Part shown: positions 19,387 through 32,472 of the stretch, piece after piece
Position numbering within the stretch: position 1 is the stretch's first letter
Layout: each line of letters starts with the position of its first letter
Assembly: GCA_021029095.1 (NCBI GenBank)
Contig: JAJOHG010000001.1
Coordinates: 434,001-498,000, forward strand
Source: Phellopilus nigrolimitatus
Taxonomy: Eukaryota; Basidiomycota; Agaricomycetes; Hymenochaetales; Hymenochaetaceae
Length of the DNA: 64,000 nucleotides
Direction of reading: 5' to 3'
Notes under the pieces: generated by a model
Databases searched by the model: none
Told to the model about the DNA's origin: nothing
Seen by the model: only the letters and a program-made list of their open reading frames with translations
Made by a program: the position numbers and the translations under genes

Positions 19387-22293
19387 CGATCCATTAGCGT
19401 GTAATAGAGTATTCTTAACTCCTCTCCGTTTCTCTTATGTATAATAAATTCCGCGGCTATGTAGAACTAGACTAGAGTCTTTTCCAGCCACAGCTTGAGC
19501 GGGGATGCGTAGAAGCTTCATTTTCAGTAAATGACAGTCATTTGTTAGTCCCCCAACTGTTGCAATCTTTCCCCTGCTTATATGTGTACCGCCGACTGAG
19601 GCTGGTCACGAGCCTAGGGGATGCGGGCCGAAGCGGGTCTTCCGAAGCCGGCTCGAAGAATCATTGCGGCAGAAACTTTATTCGCCTAACCTTGAGTTAG
19701 TTAAGTTAAACGCAGTCCAGCGGATTTGAGCTGATTAGTGCTGTATGCGCACCTTGTCTTGTAAGGCCTGTCAGTGAGCGCAATCATCACTGGTAGACCA
19801 TACTTAAGGTGAAAGTATTCCAAAACAGTCTAGCCTGGGCGCGTGGATCGAGGGCGCACCCTAAGACGGGTATAATGCGTCGGCGCCTCTTGTAGGTCGA
19901 ATGGCGGAGCTTCCAGCCTTCAGTGAGCTATCACCGGTGATTACTGACCGGCGTCGAGGGCGTATCTGTACGTGAAGGAGCAATGGCAAAGCCTACCTGA
20001 GGAATCCATATATTGAGTATTCTCCATGAAAACGCATAAACGAGTCTGAGCTCGTACCGAGTTTAAGAAACTGAGCATTCCCGGCCCTTAAAGGCTTGCG
20101 GAGTATACAGTGAGACGTTCATTACTGTGGCAGGGAAGAAGTTATACGTGGTACCTGCGAGGCCACCAGTGGTGAGCACTCGAATTGTCAGGCGGCGTCC
20201 GAATCCTTGCGACTCGAATGTTATCAGATATAACGCAGCAATGGGCATAGACAGAGCCTAGCGTGTAGGTCTTCGAGGTGTCGAGGATCTCATCGGTCAT
20301 CTGTCACCCCTCGAATTGGATGACGTCTTCCACCGCTACACTCAGAAGCGAACGGTAAACGTCAGGCTCTTGGCGCGACAGCCCTTGAGGTCCACTGGCG
20401 TCGAGTGGGCGATGATGCTGGACTGACTAGTGACTGGAGGCCGGGAAGATATATTCGATGAATGACTAGAATGATAATTTGAGGACCAAGGCTATGAGGC
20501 GCGCCGTGGATAAAAAAACGTTCAGGACCATCCCTGAACCGATCGGGCTAGACAAGATGAGCGGAGATGAGCAGTCTGTTGGAAAAATGCTAGTAATTGC
20601 CAGAGGTCGTGGAGTGTCTGAAAAATAGGGGGAGGGCGTGAGAGGCGTGAGAAGGATAGTGTCGATGGGTCTGGCGAGCCTGCGGCATCTCAATTCGGGA
20701 GAAGGCTCGCCAGACTCCAGACAGTTCGAACACCGCAAGCAGACGTAAGCATATTCTTGACCACGCTCGTCCATGGCGGTTGAAAGAAAGTGACTGCTGT
20801 TTCTTAGCTTCCGATATTGTCAATGTCGGAAATAAATACTTCAAAACTCCAGCTGTTATCTTTGCCTTTCCCCTAGCACAAGCAGTGTCAAGGCATTGGT
20901 GACAATCATACGCATTGAGGAGCTGGATAGGACGTCATCTCTGGCGAACGGAGTCTTCTGTTGTCTTCTTTGTTACCTCGCTGGCAAATTGGCTGGATGG
21001 GAAGTCGAAGGAAGCTCTGGTGTTAAGGCCTGATTAGGAGAAGAAACAGCAATCATTCGGTGCGTCGAATTTCAGTTGAATCACCCGTATTTGACTGCAC
21101 ATGATCCAGGTTTTTTATCTCCTTGTCGTGAATTATGGATCACTTCTGTTCCTGGTTGCGATTCTGCATGACGCTGGAAATTGGTTGGCTTATCAAGACC
21201 CAAATTCATAACGAGGAGAGTTTACGCAGGTCCATCGGGGCCCCTATTGGATTGTCAGCTTGTTGCACACTATCACGCAGACATCGTGGAATCGGACTCG
21301 GGGGACAACCATCGAAAGCAGAGCTCCGACTTCTCGCAAATGCCGACATATTGGCTGGGCTTAGACATTGCTCATCCTCGGTTGAAATATTCTATGTCTA
21401 ACTGAAAGATGGTACCAGCAAGTCAACAAGCTGCAGCGCAAATATGAAGCTTATCGGAGGATTTATACGAGCACGGCTCACATAGCAAGCGCAGTTTAAA
21501 ACCTCGCGGCCGTACGTACGTAATGAACGCGTCATCACGTGATAAAGGGTATGTCTTCTTTTAAGCCTTTTAATTATGAGGATATTTTCTGACGCAAGGA
21601 AGGACATTCTAGCATGAGTAGTTGCACTAAAGAAAGGCATGAAAGTAACTGCCTTTAGGGAGGCTTGCCAGTGCAACGCCCCAATTTCGCAAACGCTTTT
21701 GTCGGTCTTGGTCCAACAGGCGGGCCTCGTAGCATTGTTTTTCCGACATCGCGACGGATTCGCAAATGAAGACGACAGCTTTTAACCGACCTCCTCTTCA
21801 TCTTTCAGTTAGTTGCCCTGCGATGCGAGGCCGAGATCGCTGCTTCATTTCCCCATGCAAATTTCCTCTCTGACGATGGGACTGGTAAAAACGAACTCAC
21901 CGTACTAAGTCTAAACAAGGCAGTCGGGCGGGCGAACCTTGCTATTTCGATACGGCGGAAGTCGGCAAATTTTGAAGGCATGCTTGCGTTCTATCAATCG
22001 GGGTATGGAAGACGGTCCCTGCATTACACGTCTACTCAAACGACTATGATCTTACGTTCTGTAGCTCTCAAAGCTCCTGTTTTGCTTTCATGCGTTGGGG
22101 CCTACCGGCATCCCGTACCTGCATCGATTCTCAAATTCTCCTTCGTCTGGCCAGATTCATTAAGAAGTCCAAGGTATTGCCCTTTAATTGGAGGGCCTTG
22201 GCCTGTTTTAATTTCAGCCTAGCCGCCGAAGCGCCATAAGTATAGTCGTGTCTGAGTCCTTCACGGTTCGCCCCCCTTGTCTCCCATTGTCTC
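19387..22293. other. Gene-poor stretch, 2.9 kb
   Basis: No exon-like segment with splice signals or family motif was found. One frame is open from about 21810 to 22222 on the plus strand, but its content is not recognisable. No terminal repeats or target duplications seen. Confidence 0.45.
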
Positions 22294-22956
22294 ATGGAGG
22301 TCAACCAGCAGCTCCCCGATTACCCGTCTTTCCCCTTGGCTGCGGATGAGACCCTTTACCCTATCGATCTCCCGGAAAACCATGCACACGAGTATCACCA
22401 GTGTGCTCGATGCTCTGCCCCCTCTGTCGCCCCGGCTGAAGACGACATGATGGCCGTTGATGCACCCGCGGATGTGAGCACTGAGCTGCGTTCTAACGGC
22501 ACTCGCGTAAAACTCCGGTTTTATCCAGGAACCAAACGTCCAGCATGCTTTTGGAGAAGACGCGAGGCTTGTGCTCGGGACTAACGTATCTTTTGTGAGA
22601 GCTCCTTGGTTTCGTTTGACTCCCAAATTTTAGAAGCTGATTGAACTCTGCAGACGATTGGCCCCGAAGACGAACTCTTTTCCGCTCAAGAAGTTGTCGA
22701 CGCACTGACCCGTACACCTGTTGACTCAGACGCTCCTGCGACAACTGTCGTCATTCCGAAAAATAAAGTCAGCGAACTCGTTAAGGTATTCAATTTCCTT
22801 TCTTTTTTGCGTCGTCGCTTACTTTGCCAGGCTTTGAAGGAATACATCGATCGTCCATCTCAGCAGGTTGTTGAAAGGGACGGCTACGTTGCTTTCTGGA
22901 AGAAGAACGAACCTTTCATACGGCCAGTTTTGAGACGGTCCCTAAGCCTCCCTTGA
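22294..22956 (+). CDS. Hypothetical protein, 164 aa, four exons
   Basis: ATG at 22294; exons 22294-22473, 22529-22585, 22654-22785 and 22831-22956 all have lengths divisible by three and GT-AG introns. The first intron has a good CTAAC branch site (near 22491). The protein is acidic at the N-terminus (LPLAADETLYPIDL-like, AEDDMMAVDAPAD) and ends with ALKEYIDRPSQQVVERDGYV and RPVLRRSLSLP. No family recognised. It converges on CWC25. Confidence 0.6.
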
Positions 22957-23129
22957 GTTTTGAATTCAGTTCTCCCTTACAAAATAGTAGAATACGTTCT
23001 GGACGATGTTGTATCCCAGTGTTAATGCCAATGTTCTGATAATCGTAAATGTCGATACTCGTTACCACATCAATATTGTCGACTACCGCAAATAAGATAC
23101 AACGACATAGCCGTAGGGGAAAAAGTACA

Positions 23130-24599
23130 TCAATCCGCTTCTGCAACCATCCCACCCCGACCCCTCTTGATTCTCTCCTCAATCCCACCCACACCACTGA
23201 AAACCTTCTTTTGCTCCTGATTCAAGAAACTGCCCATGCCACCGGACTTCGCGCGCCTTTTCTCCTCTGTCTCGATCTCTGCCTTTTCCTCAGCGAGGAG
23301 GATCGTAAGGCGCTCTTTGCGCTCAACGGTGAGCGATGACGCATTCGATGACATAGCCGCAAGCCGAGCGGCACGTTCCTCCGCTGCCGCAGAGTATCCT
23401 CCCGCAGAGGAGTTGCCATTAGCAAGCTGCCCAGACGAACGATCGAGACGCGGGCGAGGAGGGGGAGACATGCGAGCACGCTTTTTGTAAGCTTGAGGAG
23501 AAGGGCTCCTATCTCGCTTCCTGTCATACACATCCGAGTACCTGCGCCTCTCAAGGCTACGGCTCCTGCTCCGTCGCCGCTCTTCTGAGGACGTCTCGTC
23601 AGAGCCGGGATACCGCGCCACATTCCTTCTGTCGATCCTGACTGGTGGGCTCCGGCTGCGCCGCCTCTCGCGGTCATCGTCCCGCGGCCTATAATCATCT
23701 CTGCGATAGGTGTCGAGAGTTCTGCTCCTCGGTTCCCGCTTGGGCTCTATGCTGCGGCTCCTGCTCCTCTCATGGCGACCGTAATGAGATATGGGAGGCG
23801 GAGAATGCGAGTCATACCGCCTCGAGCGACGAATTTCGGGAGAACGAGAGCGTGAGTATCTCTGCCGACGGTCGTCATGATGGTCATAATCGTCCCCGTT
23901 GTCCCGATGCCTATCCTCGCGATGCTTGTCTTTCTTCGATTTCTTTTCCTTCTTCTCCTTTTTATCCTTCTTGGTCTTGATACCTGCTCTGGCCTGCATC
24001 TCCTTGAGACGGAGAGGATTGGTCATCAAAGCCTGGTATGCTGCCTGCTCCTGCTGCTTGATCGCGAGAAGCGGATCTTCGCGGATCTTCGCAGCAACGT
24101 CACGAGCGGTGTTGGCGTTCTGGACAGCGATGAAGTTCTTGTGCGCTGCACCAACCTTTGTAAGAGAGAAAGTTTGTCAATAAACCAATGCGACGGAAGT
24201 ATGAGAGCAGTACGCACCTTCTCGTTCTCGTCGCCAGTCAAGAGCTTGTCCACTCTCTTCTTTCCGAGAAGATAGTCCTCCAAGTCATTCTTGTTGGTGC
24301 TACTCCCCGTCGCTGGTGTAGCGTACATCCACTCGAGCTTCTCTGATCGCTTCCGCCCTGTCTGCTCTTCTTGGAGACGCTGCAGCTCCTGCACCTGTCG
24401 CTCCTCCTCCTTTTCCTTCCGGAGCTGATCGAGTTTCTTTTTCTCCTCCAGCTACATAGAAGCAAGTATGTCAGACGTCATTCCTAAGAAATAAGCACGA
24501 AACACTTACAGCTTTCTTCTCCTCAAGCCACACCCGCTCCTGATTTTTCATCAGGAGCGGATGCCACGACTTCTTCATGTTCAAGTCTCCTCCACCCAT
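23130..24599 (-). CDS. CWC25: Pre-mRNA-splicing factor CWC25
   Basis: Minus strand; exons 24599-24510, 24451-24218 and 24155-23130. The protein starts [19 protein letters not shown], the signature of the Cwc25/CIR N-terminal domain, followed by [11 protein letters not shown] and [13 protein letters not shown], both conserved in the family. The middle is a Lys/Glu coiled-coil region ([16 protein letters not shown]). The C-terminal half is an arginine/serine-rich tail with many RSRS repeats. Cwc25 joins the activated spliceosome and helps juxtapose the branch site and 5' splice site for the first catalytic step. Its start lies 287 bp from the divergent gene at 24887. Confidence 0.95.
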
Positions 24600-24886
24600 T
24601 TTGGCAGATATTTACTGGATGAGAAAAGCCTTAGAAAGGGAAGAGCAGAGACGACAAAGTCGAGGAGAACAGCAACTGAAGATGGCGGAAGAGACGAAGC
24701 TTGCGGCCTTGCTAAGTCGACGGTGGCGCTGTTTGGTATCTTCCAAGAAAGGAAAGATTGTCGTTACCGCAGCTCGACACGTAAGCAAGCCTCGATCAGA
24801 AGCTCGAGCAAGTTGCTCATCTCGTGTAACTTCTGTCAAAACTCTCGGCTGTGTCTCGGACTGCTGGCGTTGATATCTATGAAATC

Positions 24887-25864
24887 ATGAGCTCTAACAG
24901 AGGAGTAGAAGCTGACGTGGACGAGTCGCTGGACATCGAATCCGGAGAACAAGATCCTTTACAGCAGCCTCAAGTTACTCAGCTAGTGTCCGTACCATGT
25001 TTCCGCTAAAGTAGTCCATAACTCTTATATTCCCGTGTCGCATGCACTCATACAGACCAACCCGTTCTCTCTATGCCCTCACGCGACAAGAAATCACGCG
25101 AGGGATTGCGAACCGCTTCGTCCACTCGCGGACGTATATATTCTTATACCTCGCCATGGCTGCGTTGTCTATTACGACCATCGTTCTCAGCTTGCAGGAC
25201 GGTTGCCCAGGGCTCGCATTCTATATTCTGGAGCTCATAATCAACACCACCATGATTGCGGAGGTGGGCGTGCGATTTGTCGCTTTCGGACGGGTGTGTC
25301 TCGCGTCTCAGTTCCTGCTCAGAAGCTCCCGAGCGCTTACTCGTGTCTTCTGAATAGCAATTTTGGCGTTCACCATTCAACGTCATCGACTTAGTCCTGA
25401 CATTCTTCTGCGTGATCACCGTGCTAACGATAGTGTTTGCTGGTTGCGGGTCAACGAGCAAAGAGGAAGAGGTCCTTGACACGCTTCTTCTCGTGGCGCG
25501 AAACGTGCTTCAGTTTATCCGCCTTGCAGCTGTGATGCGACAGTATGCTCTGCTTACTTTCTTGTATATCTGTTACACCTATCTAAGATTCATTGTTTAT
25601 AGGTCTGGCCAATCAATATTCTCCCGCCCTCGACCAATTGACCTGTCAGCCGCTCGGCGAGCCGGGTTCAGTTTGGATCTGGACCTGCCCGACGATGCCG
25701 AGGAAGAGCTGTCACGACCTAGAGGCCACAACCCTGTCTTATTCGACGCACGAGGGCAGGACGAAGAGCAGGGCCTGATCCGGCCACCACCGAAGCTAAA
25801 CAAGCCTGTCGCGCCACCTGCTGATGGTCGCGACGACGAGGATATGTGGGCAAGTCTTGGATAG
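24887..25864 (+). CDS. Fungal ion-channel-like membrane protein (voltage-sensor-type helices)
   Basis: Exons 24887-24987, 25056-25293, 25358-25542 and 25603-25864 join to 261 aa. An acidic N-terminus precedes PTRSLYALTRQEITRGIANR, then helices FLYLAMAALSITTIVLSL, FYILELIINTTMIAEVGVRF, VIDLVLTFFCVITVLTIVF and a fourth segment ending LLVARNVLQFIRLAAVMRQ. The ELxxNxxMIxEVxxRFxAFG and NxxDLxLTxxC motifs resemble S2-S3 of voltage-gated/TRP channels. The last ~100 residues are hydrophilic. There is no pore region, so it may be a sensor-only protein. Likely vacuolar or plasma membrane. Fungal relatives are annotated as calcium-channel-like; the precise role is unknown. The first donor site (GTCCGT) was chosen to keep frame. 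Confidence 0.75.
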
Positions 25865-26110
25865 AAGTGTCCGGGTTCTGGCCAGATGGAGCTTTTGCAA
25901 GGTTTTCGCATGGACCATATCTATTCTCATTCCATTTTGTTTCACATTTTACCACTCATACGGTTTGTAGTTTCTGTAGCTATGCTATCACGTTTCTGCT
26001 GGATTGTTATACTATGCATCACAAAAGAGAAGCTTCTCCTGGCAGTGATCGCGTTTCAGCCCAATGATTAATTTAGCTCGAAGGTTGACAACTTGACTCA
26101 CTTGCGTCAA

Positions 26111-26806
26111 TCAAAACGTCTTGATAATCTTCAATATGCGCTTCTCGACGCTCAAAGCATTATCAACGACTTTGTTGCGCCACGGCGTCGACGTCGCAGT
26201 CTTCCACTCCGGGCTAGCCAGGTTTTCTGCGCTTGTGTATTCGTGTAGTGCGAGAAACTTTGGGGGCGCCTTAAACCCATCCGTCTCCTTAAGCGCACCC
26301 GATGCGCCTGAGTCGGCAAGGATGAAGCGCCGCGAACGCAGCCACCCGGGAACCTTGCTCAGAAGGGGAATGTGCTCCTCGTCATACCACTTGTGAAAAT
26401 CCGCCTCATTTTCGGGCGCGACATCGATCGAGACCGCGACAAGCGTCGTGCCCTCCGTGTATCCCGCGAACGCGCTGCTGACCGTCGTTGGTGCACTCTC
26501 GTTCAGCGTGTAGACACGCCGCTCGAGGTACTCGAGTTTCTTTATTACGTCTGCTTCGCGGGCGCTGCGCGTCTTTGCGAGCTCGGTATATGCGCTGCTC
26601 TTCAGGAAGTCGAGGTCGCTGATGTCGTATACGGCGCCCCAGGTAGGCTTCTGGCCGTCGGCCTGCACGAAGCGCGTAGCGGACTTGAAGCCATCAAGCG
26701 CAGTGCGAAGGGGGATGTGTTCGTCGTTGTACCAGCTGTGGAATTCGCTTTCAGGAAGCGCGTCGCTGACTTCGATAAAGACGAGAAGAAGTCCTTTGGC
26801 GGTCAT
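26111..26806 (-). CDS. EthD-like dimeric alpha-beta barrel protein
   Basis: A single-exon gene of 231 aa starting MTAKGLLLVFIEVSDALPES. Two similar halves each carry the ferredoxin-like barrel motif: FHSWYNDEHIPLR near residue 21 and FHKWYDEEHIPLL near residue 130. The paired [HW]YxDEHIP motifs with a following GF/W..R segment mark the EthD/dimeric alpha-beta barrel group, some of which act in small aromatic or polyketide conversions. Function here is unknown. Internal duplication lets one chain form the barrel that usually needs two. Confidence 0.85.
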   Translation of the reverse strand: MTAKGLLLVFIEVSDALPESEFHSWYNDEHIPLRTALDGFKSATRFVQADGQKPTWGAVYDISDLDFLKSSAYTELAKTRSAREADVIKKLEYLERRVYTLNESAPTTVSSAFAGYTEGTTLVAVSIDVAPENEADFHKWYDEEHIPLLSKVPGWLRSRRFILADSGASGALKETDGFKAPPKFLALHEYTSAENLASPEWKTATSTPWRNKVVDNALSVEKRILKIIKTF

Positions 26807-28450
26807 GGTGATCGTTTGGATACAAGGGTGACTTCCCTGAACTTGCGAGCACGATGCTGACTGAGTCCTACAGCAGCACACGGTGCATAAGAAGCTGAGT
26901 AAGTTTAAAGCAGCTGACGCACGGTCTATTACTACCGCCTTTTGGATTTCACTTTCCTCAGGAATTTCTGCCGGTATTCTACAGACTTGGTTTCTTCTTT
27001 GGCAAATGCGATTCAATAGATTATTCGGAAGTTATGTACATGTATGCGGTTTCTCATCCAATATGTGGATGTTCGCACCATGCAGGCCGCGACGACCATT
27101 GGTAGTAATCCTAACATGCAGAGATGTTGACTAGAAGATGGACCCTACAGGTACACATGCTATATACCGTGTAGTTAGGTGGATATTGAATCCGTCTGAT
27201 TGCATGATCGCTCACGGAGTCGCGGGAGTCTAAAGACGGGATTCATATATGTGCCTGCTTCGACTTCAAAGCTCGGCAACAATGGCAATCAGGAATGTTC
27301 GCGGCGGAATATGTTGGATTCTTTTCGGAGACTACGAATTCCTCAGAAGAGACAAAAGAATCTATGGAGAAGAGCCCTAAGATAAGAGGAGGCAAAAAGG
27401 TGAAGTTGAAGCCGCGGACCTGAGGGTATGCTGAGTGCTCACCACTTAGCTCGCGATTTGTTGGGTGAGAAAATTCGCAGGACAAAGAAAACAGGACAAC
27501 GCTAACTCCGTTATAAGCGCTAATAGACGCGAAGTTTTACAAGCCACGACTGCCAGGAGATGGATTGGGCAGGCACGCTGCACGCAGACAGACAGATGAT
27601 CGACGGTGGGGAAGGATTTTAGAGTTTCGTTAGGCTATTGCCCCCAAGTAGAAATTATCGGCAAGTGTGAAACCCATAATAGTATTTATCGGCTTTGCTT
27701 CCGTAAGTGTTCCCGCCCCCGACTCGCCATATGGGCTGCTCCAGCGCATCTGTTGCGAGTGCCATTGCAGTGAGACACCATCTTGGCCAGCACTAAAATA
27801 AAACGAACTAAAATAAAAGGGAAATCCGTGTAAAAGGGAAACGAGGCCTCGTGTCAAACGAAGATCAGAAAAAAAAAGAAAAAGAAAAAGACTGACACGT
27901 CGTACTTAGCCGCGCCGTAGACTACGCGCTCTTCCTAATCCACCATCGGCGGCCTGCCGTATGCTGCCGGCTGTCGTGCCGCTGTAAATTATCTCAATTA
28001 CCGGGCCCTCGTTACCTCGCCTGTTTTTGCTTTCCCTCGCCCTCCCGTCGTCCTCGACTTGCCGTCGTCGTCGTCGTCGTCGTCGCTGTCGTCGATGAGC
28101 CGTTCCCCGACGCCGTCACAGTCACTGCACGTCTCTCGGTCGGTCGAAAGGAGCAAATTGGCGCGTTTGAACGCAGGGTTGTCTGTAAGCTTTTGATCAT
28201 TGTTTCCCCTTTCCAGCCAGCTGACCCTTCTTTTGCCATCCCCCATGTCTTGATATCATTGCTGCCCGCTGCTCTCTGCTTGTCGCCGTCCTCGTCTTCC
28301 ACCAGCGGCAGCCGTCCATCGCGTCTGTGTACAGCTTTACTCCCCGTATCTGAGTCTTGCCAAGGCTGGCCCCTGATTTTCGTCAATCGCGTTCGCTATT
28401 CGCTGTTCTGCTGGATATACTTCGCCACTCCTTTCTTTTATTTGCGACGT
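26807..28450. other. Intergenic, 1.6 kb
   Basis: No gene recognised up to the next start. A (GTC)n microsatellite lies at 28063-28085, in the presumed promoter or 5' UTR of the next gene. The frame open from 28193 continues into the gene at 28451 but begins with a non-conserved segment. Confidence 0.5.
28063..28085. repeat. (GTC)n microsatellite
   Basis: Seven to eight uninterrupted GTC units, followed by an interrupted GTCGTCG tail. Confidence 0.9.
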
Positions 28451-31400
28451 ATGTCTTCAGCCATCCACTCGCCACAACCTTCGCAAGCCCCGAAACAATG
28501 GTGGTCAAGGTCCTCTGCTGCAAAATCACCGGCGATGTCTTATCGTCCCTCCAAGTCTCCTGCTTCCACCCCGACCATACCCGCGTCCATCATGCCTTCT
28601 TCTTTCGACGACAGATCCGTCCGGGCGTCTTCAAAACAGTCTTCGAAAAAATTCAATTCCTTTGCTTCGGTGATGGGTTTCAAATCCAAGAAAAATCTCC
28701 CCACGCTCGATATCCCAGCCGGTCCTTCCTCGCCACCGCTACCATTCCAATCCCCTCCTCATGAAACACGTCCGCAAATCCGTACTAACCGTCCCTTGAC
28801 ATCTAGCTCAGGCGGCTCCTCATATCAACTTGATACAAGGTCGCCAGGAGAGACGTCCATTTACACCGTTCCTTCTTCGGAGGAGGCGTTCGAGCCAGTG
28901 ACACCCTCAGATCAATTGTCTCGCCATCGTTCTTCCTACCAACCGTCTCTATATACGTTTGCGGAACAGCAAGATCAAAATGCTGGGTTACGACTTGGAG
29001 ACAGCCTGGGTTCTCGCTATATGTCATCAGATGCTCGGAGAATATCTGTCATGTCAGACCCATCTATCATTGATCCTCACTTAATGAGGGATCAGGCTCT
29101 GCGGTCCTCGCGAATTTCTGCCTCGTCTTACTATCCTGCAAAAACAGATCCCAGGGGTTTCTCAAGGAAAGTATCAAGTGGAATTCTCTCGTCTAGGGGT
29201 AGTGCGGAAAGACGAAAGTCGTCTGGGTACGTTACTGTCTTTCTTCATTTGACTAAACATTCTGGTCAAGTTCTGAGATAATGCTCATACAGCGAAAGTA
29301 GGCAAAGCAAAGAAATTGATCTTACTCTGTCTGATGTCGGCACCGACTCTATGCCGAGGAGTCCCGCAGATTTGCAACCACGAGACCACCGACATTCCGA
29401 TATGGCGATTCCTGCAGTTCCCAAGATGACGGCGTCTATGTTAATGTCGGTACAGAGACCAAACCTGCGCAAGTCTCCATCTGCAAATGCGACTATGGTG
29501 AATACGACGGGGTTGAAATCGAATTCGCGAACAGCATCACCTGCGTCCAATAGGGGTCCCGATGAAAGAGGGTCGGATTCCGTCGGTAGTCATGTTGTTG
29601 AAGAGCAGGGTGGAATAGATCGAATCACGGATTTGCGCAACAGCGACGTGCCGGGAACTGATATTTCGCCTTCCTCTTCAACCGCCCGACTCTCACCGAG
29701 CATGGGGACCCGTTTGAAGTCAGCAAGCGTGTCGAATGGGTCATTGAGCGGGTCCAGCTCGGGTGGCAGACAGAGCTCCCGAGCATCGCCCTCAATCGTC
29801 ACTTCTTTCTCAACTTCGACAGCGTCTCTGACGCGTAACATGTCGATCATGTCTGGAGGAAGTGGAAGCGCGATTGGCTCCGTCCCGGGCTCAATTCAGC
29901 GACAGACATCTACAACGCGCCTCCGCGCTGTTCCGCCTTCACGCAACCCTCCGCCTTTGTCGAACCTTCCTCCTACACCTGGCTCACGCCCGCCTTCTCC
30001 TCTCACCTTCCGTTCACCCAGGAATGCGAGCTCATCGTCGTTATCTCCCTATTCTCCAGTGATCGACGATCCTTCGTCGATCCTCATGTTTGATCTTCCG
30101 CCTTCAACGCCCTCATCCGAATCTGCGTCGTCTGCAAGCCTATGCTTTGCACAACCGGCCCAAAACTCACAGTACGGAGAGGTGGACCTCAGTGGTGCCA
30201 TGTCGCCACGAAGTGGCCGGCGTGATGTGCGCAGTAATATTCGGTCTCCTACGAATGTACGCATGCACAAAGAGGATCTGCGGTTTCAACGCCCCGCCGT
30301 GCAGCCTCTGCATGGACCAAAGTCTTCCGTATCCTCCTCTAACACACTAATGAGTGCATTCGGCGTCGGCGTGCGTGGTGACACGCCGACACAGCGCTCG
30401 TTAAGGAAGAGCTCCTCGCAGCAGTCGATTTCGGGGAGCTTTGGCATCCACTTCGAGCGGCAGCGTGTAGATTCCGAAGCGAGCATCACATCGACGACGA
30501 TGATGTCCGAGGAGAGCTCTTCGTCGATGTTTGGCAGCGTGGGGCGGTCGCTGAGGAAGCAGCGCTCTATGCACAACACGCGCGCGCAGGGTGGAACGCT
30601 TGCTATCCCTCCTCTCCCTCAGCAACTTCGACATGCGAATTCGTTCAACATGGCGTCAGAGGCTTCGGGAAGTGGGCAGTCTCATGTCAAAGGCGATAGT
30701 TCTAGCTCGAATGTTGGGTCTCAGCGACGGCCGACGACGTCCTCCACACCTGTGTCTACAGCGAATTCGATCGTCAGCACACCGACGACGCCACAGCATA
30801 AGAAACGCTTGTTGTTCTCGTCACACGGCCGCGACAGGCGGGATTCGAATGCTGCTTCAGGTAATGCCGAGCGCGAGAGACAGGAAAGTGCCGGTGGAGT
30901 CCATTCGATTGATGTGCAACACGGAGACAGGAAGAAAACACATAGCATTGGGCTCGGGTTGTTTGCGGGGCATTTTTCGCCTTCAGGATCTTCGTCCCAC
31001 AATTCTTCTGAATATAATCACGAACCACGACGCATATCGTCGCCTCCAATTGACGACCCTTATGGGCCTGCTTATCCTCCTCGCTCACCTGTTTCGACTC
31101 CCCCTCCGCCTAACGTTATTGATCAACACATTTTACCGCCGAAGGAGCTACTCTCCCAGATGGAGGCCTTAGCCGACACTGAGGCACCACCATCGCCTCC
31201 CCAGTTTGCAAGCAGCGAGCTCGAGAGCGAGTTGGAGGACGAGTGGTCCTGGGGTGGGTCCAGTTCCGCGACGGGAGACGTCCAAAGCCGCTCGCGGGTC
31301 ACTTCTTCGAGTGGGATGTCCGTCACGTTTGGTCAAGCGGACGAGATCGGCATGATATCCAAATCGGATCCTTCCTCGCCATCGTCAATGACGCGACGTT

Positions 31401-31984
31401 TTATGGGTGCCACCGAGTCCATCCACGGGCGTCTGCACAACGAGCGACCGTCAACGGCGTCACGCCTTCCTCTGCGCAGCTTCTCGGGACACTCCACGTC
31501 TTCCAGTACGCGGCCGTCCACCGCCGAGGCCCCTTCTCCTATCCGGAGTTCGCTCACGAAGGACGACGCCTCCACAGATCCGTATTTCGTACCTAATGCG
31601 TTACCTCCCCCTCCACGTCGGAAAGGAGCTGCGAAGTCTTCTCGGATATCCGACCGCCTCGAACGTGACGAGCAGGCCATTGTGAAACCTCTCTCTCCCC
31701 CGCCTTCATCCCACTCATCCACTCGCTTACAGCGGCTGCCCTCTTATGAGAACACAGGCTTGAAACGACTCCCATCTCACGAGACCATCTCTACTTATAA
31801 CCCCAATCGAGGTTCCATCTTCCGGAAACCGTCGTTTCTCAATATCGACGACGATTTTGCTGAGACAGCGAGCAATGTCGGCGCGATGTCCTCTGTGCCC
31901 GAGGACAGTTTCCTCATTCTGGAGCATGGGAAGGACTCTTTGGACATCGGGCGTACATTTGACGAATTGTCGGACGGACTATGA
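28451..31984 (+). CDS. Large Ser/Pro-rich disordered protein, 1,155 aa
   Basis: Two exons, 28451-29226 and 29293-31984, join in frame. The start MSSAIHSPQPSQAPKQWWSR was chosen because it is the first ATG of the well-behaved Ser-rich region. The protein is low-complexity almost throughout: runs of Ser, many SP/TP and RRxS sites (RKSSG, RRIS), and polyproline (STPPPPNVI). There is no membrane segment or recognised catalytic domain. Its C-terminus is more ordered and acidic (FLILEHGKDSLDIGRTFDEL). Such proteins in fungi are often phospho-regulated scaffolds for polarity or signalling, but nothing here proves it. Confidence 0.85.
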
Positions 31985-32472
31985 TTGCATTCGGAAGGAG
32001 GTCTTGGGTTTTTATTTCGGTGATTTTTCCCGTTCACATTTTTGGATAAACGGCTCTGTCCTTCCTTCTTCGTTTTCTTGTTTATTATTAATTTGTAAGA
32101 ACGACCATCCTTCTCTGATCTCGTTTGTAATTTATTCCTTCCCCTTTACCTTCACATTTACGTCATTCATTCATCTTATATTACACAAAGCATTGCTTTC
32201 TTTTTTCCCTCCACATTTCTTTCGTCATTAGACACGTATTTTTGTACAACAGGCTTCTTGGCATGTCTCTTGCACGGGGACGCGGCTCTTAATGCATAGT
32301 TCGTTATGGCAAAGCGACATCGTCTCCGGAGAGTCCATGTCTAAAACTTGTTATGCACATGGGTATAATTCACTACACGTGGATTTTTTTGGTTCCGCCA
32401 CCAATTAGAACTTACAAAAGTGAAAACTTAGGATCGTGAGTTAAATAGGTACCTAACATTCGATTTCATCCC
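31985..32472. other. Convergent intergenic region
   Basis: AT-rich 3' flanks of the two converging genes; nothing else recognised. Confidence 0.5.

Noticed and set aside
21810..22222. Open plus-strand stretch of about 135 codons
   Set aside because: No clear start, splice support or family similarity; kept as unassigned intergenic sequence.
24577..24873. 98-codon plus-strand frame between CWC25 and the channel-like gene
   Set aside because: It overlaps the CWC25 first exon in antisense, has no recognised content and reads as promoter or 5' UTR sequence.
28193..28450. N-terminal extension of the Ser-rich protein
   Set aside because: In frame but hydrophobic and pyrimidine-rich on the coding strand, typical of a 5' UTR; the ATG at 28451 begins the uniform Ser-rich protein.
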